A stretch of 64,000 bases of DNA from positions 310,001 through 374,000 of the forward strand of contig CAVULE010000001.1 of NCBI GenBank assembly GCA_963742315.1. The letters run 5' to 3'. This document shows, one piece after another, positions 1 to 7,728 of the stretch; within the stretch, counting starts at the first letter, position 1; each line of letters starts with the position of its first letter. A program made the position numbers and the translations under genes. The notes below the pieces were generated by a model. That model saw nothing but the letters and a program-made list of their open reading frames with translations. It was not told the origin of the DNA and made no database searches. This DNA is from AV69 sp963742315 (GTDB lineage: Bacteria; Verrucomicrobiota; Verrucomicrobiia; Chthoniobacterales; UBA10450).

Positions 1-332
1 CCGCCCGGCAAACAGAATGCATTTGCCTGCGAAGACCGAATCAGCGAGACCTGCCAGTCGAAGTCCGCACCAGCTTTGCCTGTCGCGGTAGCCAGGCGCG
101 ATGCCACTCGTTTCACCATCTCTAGGTCCGGTCCCGAATTGATACTCTCCGACTGTGCCAGGACTTGCTGATAACTCTGAACTCCAAGAGAAGCTTCCTC
201 GCGCGTGGACATGGCGACGTGACTCTTCCGGCCCGTCTCCGGATTCACGAACTTCTCCGAGGAAAAATATTGATAGGCGAAAAACAATCCTGCCAACAAC
301 AGCGGAAGCCATTTGATATGTCGTCGTTCCAT
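1..332 (-). CDS. M48-family metalloprotease, N-terminal part (cut by window edge)
   Basis: Reading leftwards from an ATG at 332-330 gives 110 codons open to the window edge. Residues 8-20 form a hydrophobic signal or anchor (LPLLLAGLFFAYQYF). After it comes the N-terminal part of an Oma1/LoiP-type zinc protease: STREEASLGVQSYQQVL, then DFDWQVSLI and NAFCLPGG, the last being the conserved strand just before the catalytic region in this family. The HExxH zinc site would lie beyond the edge, so activity cannot be checked. By family it would be an envelope quality-control protease. No clear Shine-Dalgarno was seen. Confidence 0.8.
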   Translation of the reverse strand, partial: MERRHIKWLPLLLAGLFFAYQYFSSEKFVNPETGRKSHVAMSTREEASLGVQSYQQVLAQSESINSGPDLEMVKRVASRLATATGKAGADFDWQVSLIRSSQANAFCLPG

Positions 333-502
333 CTTGCGGCTACGTTAAATGAACAGGTTTAGCTGCGCGACACCGTTTTATTTGCTGCGGCTAACTATGC
401 GCACGCGAGCAGCAACAGGAATGGTGACCACGATTACGGTACAGCGCTTTCCGCCGAGGAAAAACGCGACCTGATTAGAATATCTCAAAACGCTCTAGCT
501 GA

Positions 503-609
503 GGAACACAGACTTAACCAGTCTGTGCGCCCAGCGGATTCGTAATCCGCTGATTCGAGACATCGGACAAAATGTCCGATGGAGCGCACAGGTCGGAGGC
601 CTATGTTCC
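503..609. repeat. Nested multi-hairpin repeat, copy 1
   Basis: Outer arms ggaaca/tgttcc enclose hairpins cagact/agtctg, cagcggatt/aatccgctg and atcggaca/tgtccgat plus a degenerate fourth. The same architecture recurs at 15176-15280. Stem differences between the copies keep base pairing (GATT/AATC here against GAGT/ACTC there; ATC/GAT against AGC/GCT). Confidence 0.85.
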
Positions 610-643
610 GTCTAAAGCAAACGTGTCCGTGCCAGCGCTCTTC

Positions 644-740
644 TGTCATGTCGAGCTAGTCGAGACATCTCTAATTTCTTCGTAGAAGAAAGAACAGCTA
701 GAGATTCCTCGAGTGCGCTTCGCTTCGCTCGGAATGACAG
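644..740. repeat. Inverted repeat of the GTCATTCCGAGC family, copy 1
   Basis: Imperfect long inverted repeat: left arm starts tgtcatgtcgag and the right arm ends gctcggaatgacag, with inner arms around ctctaa/tagagat. Related copies lie at 4230-4309, 6930-7013, 14968-15084 (degenerate) and 36155-36238, always between genes. Confidence 0.8.
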
Positions 741-812
741 AATAAAATGTCACAGCATCGGCTTTGATCCGTGGTGACCGACAAACTCACGAACCACTCA
801 GCAGTTGCTTGA

Positions 813-1193
813 TCACGGTCGCTTCGGTGCTTCCGTCTTGAGCTGCACGGCCCAGTTGCCGGCGAAGTCCGACGGCATATAAACATCGGCGGAATAGGGT
901 TGAAACCCTTTGGCCGTGATCTCTAACTTGAATCTGCCAAGGCTAGTGTGCGGAAACTCAAAGAATCCGTGCTCGTCGGTTTCCGTCGAATATGCCGGAC
1001 CAGAACCAGGTGGGTCATGTTGGAGCACTACTTTGGCTCTGGGTTGCTTGTCTACGTAAGCGACATCCTCGAAAGCAACCCAGCCGTGCAAACTGGCACC
1101 ACCGGATTGCGCCAGACTCGCGCTAAATGCCGTGAGCAAAATTGCCGCTGTCAGGGACGCAAAGGCGATCGCTTTGATGTTTCGTTTTATCAT
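813..1193 (-). CDS. Exported carboxypeptidase-regulatory-like domain protein
   Basis: 126 residues. Residues 1-28 are a Sec signal peptide (basic start MIKRNIK, hydrophobic core, cleavage after SASLAQ). The mature part is a single beta-sandwich of the carboxypeptidase regulatory-like type (HGWVAFEDVAYVDKQPRAKV, TETDEHGFFEFPHTSLGRF, ITAKGFQPY), the fold used for small adhesion or assembly modules in exported proteins. No catalytic residues are visible, so the role is unknown beyond periplasmic or surface location. Stands alone on its strand, downstream of the cupin gene by about 60 bases, possibly co-transcribed with it. Confidence 0.75.
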   Translation of the reverse strand: MIKRNIKAIAFASLTAAILLTAFSASLAQSGGASLHGWVAFEDVAYVDKQPRAKVVLQHDPPGSGPAYSTETDEHGFFEFPHTSLGRFKLEITAKGFQPYSADVYMPSDFAGNWAVQLKTEAPKRP

Positions 1194-1253
1194 TGCCGAT
1201 GCGGTCTTACAACGCTGTTACAATAACCGATAACAGATGGTTCGTCCGCGGCG

Positions 1254-1634
1254 CTACGCATCGCCGGTAGGAACAATGGCGGCAGTTTCCACCATCAGAA
1301 TGACTGCTCGATCGGGCGCCCGGGTGCGATGCTTGACGCCTTTGGGAACGACAAATCCCTGCTGTGGCTGCAGATCAACCGAGCGATCTTCAAGATCGAT
1401 GATGAAGTGCCCCTCCAAGACGAAGAAGAACTCGTCGTCGTTGTCATGTTTGTGCCAGTGGTATTCGCCTTGCATGACTCCCAGGCGAACAACGGAGTCG
1501 TTCACCTTGCAGAGCGTTTGGTTGTACCACTTCTCGGTGCAGGCTTTCACCAGGGCTGGAACGTTAACCAAGTGGAGAGGGGGAAACTTTATGTCGAGGT
1601 ACGTGGCGTAAGGATAATCTTGTTGTTCGCTCAT
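1254..1634 (-). CDS. Cupin-domain protein
   Basis: 126 residues forming one small cupin barrel. The first metal-binding motif is clear, with HWHKHDNDDEFFFVLEG supplying two or three His and a Glu; the second motif is VVPKGVKHRTRAP with its His. The fold is used by sugar isomerases, dioxygenases and small-molecule sensors and does not by itself give a substrate. Start chosen at the ATG opening MSEQQDYPYA. It sits about 60 bases upstream of the exported regulatory-like protein on the same strand. Confidence 0.8.
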   Translation of the reverse strand: MSEQQDYPYATYLDIKFPPLHLVNVPALVKACTEKWYNQTLCKVNDSVVRLGVMQGEYHWHKHDNDDEFFFVLEGHFIIDLEDRSVDLQPQQGFVVPKGVKHRTRAPDRAVILMVETAAIVPTGDA

Positions 1635-1835
1635 GGGCTAGAGAATGACTAATCAGGGTCTAAGAGGTGTGATGCTTCTCCGAATACTTGGAGGAACGCC
1701 GATAGAAGCAGGAAAAGCGAGATTGCGACGCCAATCGCAGGTTAACCGAAAAGTGCGCCAGGCGTGGAAAAGTCCCAAATCAGTTAGAAATCCTTCGACT
1801 TCGTTCAGAACGACAAAATAGCGCGCGGCACGCGC

Positions 1836-2147
1836 CTAAACTTGATCGGCGCGGTTGCCGGGGGCCACCGTTTGGTTCGGGTCGGGCTGGGCAGTCGCGC
1901 CGGGAGCTCCCGGTTCGATTCGTGGGACGTTTGCCTGGGCCGGGCGAACTGTTTTTTCGTCGGTCTTGCCAGCTTTGTTCAGCTCATCGCTGAATTCGTC
2001 TTTTGCTTTTTGAAATTCGCGGACGGCTTGTCCCATTCCTTTAGCCAGCTCAGGCAACTTCTTTGCCCCGAAAAGGACAAGGATGATCAACAGAATAACG
2101 ATCAGATCTGGCCCTGCCAGATTCATGAAGCTCGCGAGCAAGCTCAT
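1836..2147 (-). CDS. tatA: Sec-independent translocase subunit TatA/E
   Basis: 104 residues if started at MSLLASFMNLAG. An N-terminal membrane helix (PDLIVILLIILVLFGA) is followed by the family hinge FGAKKLPELAKGMGQAVREF, the amphipathic helix, and a long disordered Pro/Ala-rich tail. TatA multimers form the pore for folded proteins carrying twin-arginine signals. An in-frame upstream ATG at 2216 would add 23 residues unlike TatA, so I prefer the internal start; MNLAG is a third option. Two proteins in this window carry Tat-like signals (28456-29583 and 59386-60352) and would be clients. No tatB or tatC lies alongside. Confidence 0.88.
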   Translation of the reverse strand: MSLLASFMNLAGPDLIVILLIILVLFGAKKLPELAKGMGQAVREFQKAKDEFSDELNKAGKTDEKTVRPAQANVPRIEPGAPGATAQPDPNQTVAPGNRADQV

Positions 2148-2213
2148 AATATGTGCTTGAACATCAGGCCGCCCGGCAAAGTTGCAAGGTAATTCGGCGA
2201 GGGAGGGGGAATC

Positions 2214-2280
2214 CAAGGAGCGGCGGTCTCCAGACCGCCGTTTTATTTAAGTCGGCGGCTTGGAAGACGCCGCTCCTTGC
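2214..2280. repeat. GGAGCGGCGGTCT-type palindromic repeat, copy 1
   Basis: Outer arms aaggagcggcg / cgccgctcctt, with internal hairpin cggcggtct-cc-agaccgccg. Related copies at 5295-5358, 40084-40148 and, inverted and degenerate, 36274-36332. It occupies the gap between the TMTC-like gene start side and tatA. Confidence 0.85.
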
Positions 2281-2282
2281 AA

Positions 2283-4139
2283 TTAATCTTCGCGTAATTG
2301 CAGGCTCGGGTCGCGCATCGGTTGGTGCTGTCGGTAGCGGTCGAGGACGGCAACAAATTCGTCGGCCAATTCGCTGTTACCTTCACGTTCGGCAAATTCC
2401 CGGCCGCGCTCCGCTGTTGCGATGGCATCGTCGAATTGACCGGATTCGGCATAGGCCGCAGCTAATGTGCGATGCAGAATCGGGTTGATGCCGCCGGCGA
2501 GTTTCAATGCGCGTTCCGCCAACTCGACCGCGCGGGTTCCGTTGCGAAGCGAGGCGTCGGGCGCAGTGGCGAACACCCATGCCAGGTTGCTCTGCGCATT
2601 TCCGTCATTCGGGTTTAATGCAAGCGCGCTTTCCCACTGCTCAATCGCGGCGCGCGTCTGATGTTTCTGCACCAGCAAAACACCAAATGTGTTACGGGCG
2701 CCGATGTTGTTCGGCTCGTTTTCTACTCGCGCGCTCCAAAAAAGAATCGCTTCTTCGAGCGGTTTCCCTTCCAGGCCGACCGGCACCTCGCCATAAACAC
2801 CCGCATTGGCCGGGCGAATTTCCGCTGCCGCGCGCGCGTGCGCGATTGCTTCTTCGGTTTTGCCCTCGGCGAAAAGCGAAGTCGCGAAGGCAAGATGCGC
2901 GCCATCATTGTTTGTCGTCACCGCGAGCGTGTGCGGCCACAGGGAATCGGCGTTGCGCCAGAACGTCGTTTGATGATAAGCGCAAGCGCTGAGCGCGATG
3001 ATGACAACGGCGGATGTAAGCATGCCGATTTGTTTTCGAAAACGCCAGCGCGCCGTCAGTTCGGCAACCAGCCACACTATGGCGATGGTGATACCGATGA
3101 GCGGCAAATAAGTGTAGCGATCGGCATGAGCCTGCCGGCCGACCTGCACGATTCCAATTACCGGGACCAACATGCCAATAAACCAAAACCAGCCAGTGAA
3201 CAGAAATGGGAATTGTTTTCGGTAGATGATCGCGATCGTCGACAGCGCGATCAGGAGCACAGCACAACCGGCGATGATCAGGAACGGGAAGAATTTTTCC
3301 GGATGCGGATAAAGGACAGCGAGATCGACCGGCCAGATCAGCTGACGCAGATAGATCGCGTAACTAACCATTGCATTTTCGAATCGTAACGGCAGAGAGA
3401 AGCCGAAAGTGTTGATCTGGCCGCGTTGGGCCAGCACTGTCGCGACCGCCGAAACTGCGGCGACCAGCGCGAACGGAATTTTCTCCAGGAGCAGCCAAAC
3501 GATTTTTTCTTTTCGAAAACGATTCAACGGCCAGTAATCGATCAACAAAAGCACGAACGGAATCGTGACCAGCATCGGTTTGGAGAGCGTTCCAAGCGCG
3601 GCCGCAAGAACCGCCAGCAGATAACGCGTCACTGATTTCCTGCGTGCATAGTAGGACCACGCCAGCAGGGTGAGGGCGAAGAATAAACCGCTGAGAACGT
3701 CTTTGCGCTCGGCGATCCAAGCCACCGATTCCGCGCGTAGCGGATGAATGGCGAAGACGCCGGCGACAAGTGCGCTTCGCCAGTTTTTTCCCGTCAGCGA
3801 GTCGAGGGCAAAAAAAAGCGCGATGGTGGCCAGGGCGTGAATGACAACGCTGCTGAAATGATGCCAAGCCGGATTTAGCCCGAATAATTGGCAATCGAGC
3901 ATATGCGACAAGGTGGTGATGGGATGCCAGTTGGCGGCGTGAAAATGGGTGAAAGCCCATGCGATGTTGGAAAAACTCAACCCGCTGGTTACCTGACCGG
4001 AGCGATAAACGTAATCGTGATCATCGTAACGGACCCAACCAAAGTGCGTGGTTTGCCCGAAGACGATCGAGACCAGCGCGGCGAGACCGAGTGAGATCAG
4101 AATTTTTTGCGTCTTCAAACTGACGCGCAGACTATACAC
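2283..4139 (-). CDS. TMTC-like multi-pass membrane protein with C-terminal TPRs
   Basis: 618 residues. The first 400 or so hold about ten membrane helices with GT-C-type features: an early acidic loop FGWVRYDDHDYVY and the IHPLRAESVAWIAERKDVLSG stretch typical of TMTC/O-mannosyltransferase relatives. The last 200 residues are TPR helices (AHARAAAEIRPANAGVYGEV, WESALALNPNDGNAQSNLAW, ESGQFDDAIATAERGREFA). By family it would transfer a sugar from a polyprenyl phosphate donor to a protein or lipid on the periplasmic side, with the TPRs binding the acceptor. Acceptor and sugar are unknown. Multi-pass start MYSLRVSLKTQKILI is a normal inside-positive N-terminus. Confidence 0.8.
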   Translation of the reverse strand: MYSLRVSLKTQKILISLGLAALVSIVFGQTTHFGWVRYDDHDYVYRSGQVTSGLSFSNIAWAFTHFHAANWHPITTLSHMLDCQLFGLNPAWHHFSSVVIHALATIALFFALDSLTGKNWRSALVAGVFAIHPLRAESVAWIAERKDVLSGLFFALTLLAWSYYARRKSVTRYLLAVLAAALGTLSKPMLVTIPFVLLLIDYWPLNRFRKEKIVWLLLEKIPFALVAAVSAVATVLAQRGQINTFGFSLPLRFENAMVSYAIYLRQLIWPVDLAVLYPHPEKFFPFLIIAGCAVLLIALSTIAIIYRKQFPFLFTGWFWFIGMLVPVIGIVQVGRQAHADRYTYLPLIGITIAIVWLVAELTARWRFRKQIGMLTSAVVIIALSACAYHQTTFWRNADSLWPHTLAVTTNNDGAHLAFATSLFAEGKTEEAIAHARAAAEIRPANAGVYGEVPVGLEGKPLEEAILFWSARVENEPNNIGARNTFGVLLVQKHQTRAAIEQWESALALNPNDGNAQSNLAWVFATAPDASLRNGTRAVELAERALKLAGGINPILHRTLAAAYAESGQFDDAIATAERGREFAEREGNSELADEFVAVLDRYRQHQPMRDPSLQLRED

Positions 4140-4171
4140 CGGAGCAGGAAGCGCGAATCAGCGCGCGCATA

Positions 4172-4213
4172 CGAGAAGCGGCGGTCTCCGGCGCCTAGAA
4201 GGTGCCGCTCCCA
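4172..4213. repeat. Half copy of the GGAGCGGCGGTCT repeat family
   Basis: agaagcggcggtctccgg followed by aaggtgccgctcccagg: the outer arms survive but the centre is short. It lies directly next to the repeat at 4230-4309. Confidence 0.55.
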
Positions 4214-4229
4214 GGTGATTCACCTTCTT

Positions 4230-4309
4230 TGTCATTCCGAGCGGAGTCGAGGAATCTCTGACTTCACAGAAAATAGTTAGAGATCCTTCGACTTCGCTCA
4301 GGATGACAG
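4230..4309. repeat. Inverted repeat of the GTCATTCCGAGC family, copy 2
   Basis: tgtcattccgagcggagtcg and cgacttcgctcaggatgaca are near-complementary arms, with inner arms gaatctctgac / gttagagatcc. It lies between the hydrolase gene and the TMTC-like gene. Confidence 0.85.
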
Positions 4310-4363
4310 GAAAAAAATCGCGTCCGGAAAAAGGGAATACAAAGGGACCTTCGTTGCCTTTGC

Positions 4364-5194
4364 TTAGGGCACCGTGATGCCAAATAACCAATCGTAGGCC
4401 CGATGAATTTCTTCGACGACCGGGCCCTCAATCGGTGAGTTGTGGTACGCGCCGGGCAGGGTAATCACCTGTTTTTCCCCGGTAAAGGAATCAACCACCA
4501 AGCGTTGAAATTTCGGCGGAACGATCTCGTCGTTTTCGGCGAGAAGGAAAATTGCAGGCGCATGAATTCGTTTCGCATTCGCGACGCTATCGAGTTCGCG
4601 TGGAATTTGCAGCGCCACCGGTCCGGCCAGGAGCCAAAGGTTCCACCAGCCGTAGTGGCGCAAGATTATTTGGCGCAATGGCGGCGGATTGTGAAGAATA
4701 AGACCGCGGACTTCGCGGTTGGCCGCGACGGCCATTGCTACCGTGCTCCCAATACTTGCGCCAAAAACGTAGATCGGCGGGTTCCCGGCTTTCGACTTCA
4801 GCGCATCGAAGGCGGCAAGTGCGGCGGGCGACATTCGCTTCAGACGTGCTGGGCCGGAGCTCCCGCCGAAGCCGGGATAATTCATTCCCCAAATTTCAAC
4901 GGCGCGTTCGCCGAAAGCGTCCGCGTCGAGCGCAACCCATCGTTCCGCGCGATCGGCGTTGCCGTAGAAGCGCAGGACGTAGGCATCGACATGATTGCGT
5001 TGTCGCGCGAGCCGCGAACGCGCCGTCCAGATTTCGAGTTCACCATTTTGGAATGGAATGGTCTGCCGCGCGGCGCCATGCGGATCAATCCGATACGTCG
5101 TTGGAAAAAGGATTAACTTATCGGGAAGGCTGCCAAACATGATGACGACAAAATAGGATCCGCCAAGGAGGAGCAATACCCAACGTCGCTTCAT
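4364..5194 (-). CDS. Membrane-anchored alpha/beta hydrolase
   Basis: 276 residues. Residues 5-22 are a signal anchor (WVLLLLGGSYFVVIMFG). The hydrolase core carries the nucleophile elbow GASIG with Ser147, Asp222 in LLAENDEIVPP and His251 in GAYHNSP, a complete triad in the right order. An oxyanion-type loop WGMNYPGFGGSSGPARL precedes it. The family (BEM46/ABHD13-like) cleaves small esters or acyl groups; the substrate cannot be read from the sequence. No operon partner: repeat-filled gaps flank both ends. Confidence 0.82.
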   Translation of the reverse strand: MKRRWVLLLLGGSYFVVIMFGSLPDKLILFPTTYRIDPHGAARQTIPFQNGELEIWTARSRLARQRNHVDAYVLRFYGNADRAERWVALDADAFGERAVEIWGMNYPGFGGSSGPARLKRMSPAALAAFDALKSKAGNPPIYVFGASIGSTVAMAVAANREVRGLILHNPPPLRQIILRHYGWWNLWLLAGPVALQIPRELDSVANAKRIHAPAIFLLAENDEIVPPKFQRLVVDSFTGEKQVITLPGAYHNSPIEGPVVEEIHRAYDWLFGITVP

Positions 5195-5294
5195 GCGGGT
5201 GATAGCGTTATATCGGTGACACGATCGATCGCCGAGGCAAAACAGACAGGAGCACGAGCATCTTGCTCGCTTCTTTCGGCATCCTGCGGAAGAC

Positions 5295-5358
5295 CAAGGA
5301 GCGGCGGTCTCCAGACCGCCGTTTTGTTAAAGTCGGCGGCTTGGCACGCCGCTCCTGA
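5295..5358. repeat. GGAGCGGCGGTCT-type palindromic repeat, copy 2
   Basis: Very close to copy 1 at 2214-2280: the first 25 bases are identical (caaggagcggcggtctccag and on), then ttttgttaaagtcggcgg in place of ttttatttaagtcggcgg. It lies upstream of the alpha/beta hydrolase and downstream of glnA. Confidence 0.85.
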
Positions 5359-5454
5359 TAGCCGCGTCATAGACCGCCGCTACAGCTTCCGCAGGCTGGA
5401 AGCCCGCGGGCCCCACAGGCGGGACGACTGCGCCCCGAAACTAGAGCGATCCGC

Positions 5455-6879
5455 CTACACGTCGTAGTACATCGAAAACTCGTAGGGGTGCGGTCTTAAC
5501 CGCAACGCGTCATATTCCTTTTGTTTCATCTCAAGCCAGTTTGTGATGAAGTCGGAATTGAAGACGTCGCCTTTAAGCAGGAAATCGTGGTCGTTCTCCA
5601 GCGCTGCGATAGCGCCACTGAGCGAATCGGGCACGCTGGGGACATTAGCGAGTTCTTCCGGCGGAAGATCGTAAAGATTTTTGTCGAGCGGATCGCCGGG
5701 ATCAATGCGGCTCTGAACTCCGTCCAAGCCCGCCAGCAACAACGCGGCGAAAGCGAGGTACGGATTCGCTGCTGAATCCGGCGTGCGAAACTCAATCCGC
5801 TTCGATTTTGGATTGGCCGAGTAAGTAGGAATCCGAATCGCAGCGGAACGATTGCGCGCGGAATAAGCGAGATTGACTGGCGCCTCAAATCCGGGAACGA
5901 GCCGTTTGTAACTGTTGGTCGTCGGGTTCGTGATACAGGTAAGCGCGGGCGCGTGTTTCAAAATTCCGCCGATGAAAAAGAGCGCGGTGTCGGACAATCC
6001 CGCATAACCATTGCCGGCGAAAAGCGGTTTATCGCCTTTCCAAAGCGAGATGTGAGTATGCATGCCGCTGCCGTTATCGGCGAAGAGTGGCTTGGGCATA
6101 AAAGTGACCGTTTTGTTGTGCCGCTTGGCCACGTTGCGCACGATGTATTTGTAATACTGCATGTGGTCGGCCATCTCTTTCATCGGTGCGAACCGAATGT
6201 CGATTTCGGCCTGACCCGCGGTCGCGACTTCGTGATGTTGGCGCTCGATCGGAACGCCAGCCTTCTCCAACTCGAGACACATTTCATTACGAATGTCCTG
6301 CAAGGTGTCGGCTGGCGGCACCGGAAAATAACCCTCCTTTGCGCGGATCTTGTAGCCGAGATTGGGAAATTCTTCGCGCGCACTGTTCCAATGCGCTTCG
6401 GTGCTTTCGATTTGATAAAAGGCGGAATTCGCGGCTGACGAAAAGCGCACGTCATCGAAGATGAAAAATTCCGCCTCCGGTCCGAAATTCGCGGTGTCGG
6501 CGATGCCAGTACTTTTCAAATAAGCCTCCGCCTTTTCGGCGAGACCGCGCGGGTCGCGATCGTACGGTTCGCGCGTGATCGGATCAACGATGGTGCAGAT
6601 CAATGAGAGCGTCGGTTCAGCATTAAAAATATCAATCCACGCCGTGGCTGGATCGGGAATGACGAGCATGTCGGAGGCGTTGATCACTTTCCAACCGCGA
6701 ATGCTCGAGCCATCGAAGCCGAGGCCGTCGGTAAAAATGTCTTCGTTATATTCGGTGAGGGTGGTGGTGAAATGTTGCCAGGTGCCGGGAAGGTCGGTGA
6801 ACTTGAAATCCACGAGTTTTACCTCGCGGTCCTTGATCATTTTGGAAACGTCGGACGGGGTCTTTTTGTCTTTAGCCAT
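5455..6879 (-). CDS. glnA: Type I glutamine synthetase
   Basis: 474 residues, the normal length for the dodecameric GSI-beta form that makes glutamine from glutamate, ammonia and ATP. Family landmarks run in order: the N-terminal beta-grasp with DLPGTWQHF and GFDGSSIRGW, the metal-binding block FGPEAEFFIFD, the catalytic NGSGMHTHISLW, and the ATP-site NRSAAIRIP. Tyr403 in KNLYDLPPEE is the adenylylation site, so control by an adenylyltransferase is likely. It follows glnB on the same strand, 156 bases away, with a dispersed inverted repeat in the gap; this is the classic ammonia assimilation pair. Confidence 0.97.
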   Translation of the reverse strand: MAKDKKTPSDVSKMIKDREVKLVDFKFTDLPGTWQHFTTTLTEYNEDIFTDGLGFDGSSIRGWKVINASDMLVIPDPATAWIDIFNAEPTLSLICTIVDPITREPYDRDPRGLAEKAEAYLKSTGIADTANFGPEAEFFIFDDVRFSSAANSAFYQIESTEAHWNSAREEFPNLGYKIRAKEGYFPVPPADTLQDIRNEMCLELEKAGVPIERQHHEVATAGQAEIDIRFAPMKEMADHMQYYKYIVRNVAKRHNKTVTFMPKPLFADNGSGMHTHISLWKGDKPLFAGNGYAGLSDTALFFIGGILKHAPALTCITNPTTNSYKRLVPGFEAPVNLAYSARNRSAAIRIPTYSANPKSKRIEFRTPDSAANPYLAFAALLLAGLDGVQSRIDPGDPLDKNLYDLPPEELANVPSVPDSLSGAIAALENDHDFLLKGDVFNSDFITNWLEMKQKEYDALRLRPHPYEFSMYYDV

Positions 6880-6929
6880 GGCTCAGAAGGTTGATGGTTG
6901 ATGGTTGAGATTTGATGGAAAAATGATTG

Positions 6930-7013
6930 GTCATCCCGAGCGAAGTCGAGGGATCCCGCGAAGTTACCGTAAAGTTTTCGCCACGGGATTCCTCGACTCC
7001 GCTCGGAATGACG
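6930..7013. repeat. Inverted repeat of the GTCATTCCGAGC family, copy 3
   Basis: gtcatcccgagcgaagtcga and tcgactccgctcggaatgac form the arms, with ggatccc / gggattcc inside. It lies exactly between glnB and glnA and could form a strong hairpin in a glnB-glnA transcript. Confidence 0.85.
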
Positions 7014-7035
7014 GCGGAGGAAGGGCGCACGTACC

Positions 7036-7374
7036 TCACACCGCTTTTTCGCCGATCTCTTCCGTCCGAATGCGGACCGCGTGTTCAACCGGAAGAACAA
7101 AAACTTTACCGTCGCCGATTTTGCCGGTTTTGGCCGCGCTCACCACTACGGTGACGGCTTTATCCACCATGTCGTCTGCGAGCACGACTTCGACTTTCAC
7201 TTTGGGCAGAAAATCAACGGTGTATTCGCTGCCGCGATAAATTTCGGTGTGCCCTTTCTGTCGGCCAAAGCCTTTCACTTCCGTCACTGTCATGCCCTCG
7301 ATGCCGAGCTCGGCCAGGGCCTCTTTTACTTCCTCGAGTTTGAAGGGCTTAATGATCGCTTCGAGTTTTTTCAT
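7036..7374 (-). CDS. glnB: Nitrogen regulatory protein PII
   Basis: 112 residues from MKKLEAIIKPFKL, the standard PII start; an in-frame upstream ATG at 7464 would add 30 basic residues unlike the family. The T-loop is intact, with Tyr51 in YRGSEYTVDF at the exact position uridylylated in enterobacterial GlnB. The B-loop KTGKIGDGKVFVLP binds ATP/ADP. PII senses 2-oxoglutarate and ATP and controls glutamine synthetase adenylylation or ammonium transport. Position directly upstream of glnA supports this role; amtB is not present, so glnB versus glnK naming is uncertain. Confidence 0.95.
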   Translation of the reverse strand: MKKLEAIIKPFKLEEVKEALAELGIEGMTVTEVKGFGRQKGHTEIYRGSEYTVDFLPKVKVEVVLADDMVDKAVTVVVSAAKTGKIGDGKVFVLPVEHAVRIRTEEIGEKAV

Positions 7375-7728
7375 TGCGGGTAAACTTGCGCGCGCGCGCC
7401 CCTTTGCAAACCGAAAGCGGATCGCGGCACGCGCTCTCTTAGCAACGCGACACGCGCGATGCAATTACGATTTTTCGAGAATAAAAGAAATGTCGTCCCG
7501 AGGGCGCCGGGAGGCCGATGCTGATTGGGACACCGGGCGAAAGGGCTATGCGCAGGGTGGATCGAGCAATCTCATGCTCGATGCTAATTCAGGCGGCGAA
7601 GCCGCATTTCTTTAACATTGCTCGACGGAGCGGCCAATGCACCTCGTCGTTGCGAGAGCCGCACGAGAAATCGCAACGAAATGCTAGGCAAATTTGCCAA
7701 AAGTTTTGTCCGCTCAATACTGACGTCG
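7375..7728. other. Divergent intergenic region between glnB and dnaE
   Basis: About 350 bases between two divergent genes, so it should hold promoters in both directions; no convincing sigma-54 or sigma-70 box could be picked by eye. A small perfect hairpin tcgagca-atctca-tgctcga sits at about 7561-7580. No protein-like frame was seen. Confidence 0.5.

Larger units (their letters stand above)
333..812. other. Intergenic region holding two dispersed repeats
   Basis: About 480 bases between the divergently placed end of an exported protein gene and the start of the M48 protease. I see no protein-like frame. It contains one copy each of the nested-hairpin repeat (503-609) and of the GTCATTCCGAGC-type inverted repeat (644-740), listed separately. 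The stretch 361-480 shows nothing recognisable and presumably holds the M48 promoter. Confidence 0.6.

Noticed and set aside
6880..6915. Short direct repeats (ttgatggttgatggttgaga) before glnA, as a candidate CRISPR or operator
   Set aside because: Units are only about 7 bases with no spacers; similar simple strings occur near 20036. Probably low-complexity sequence.
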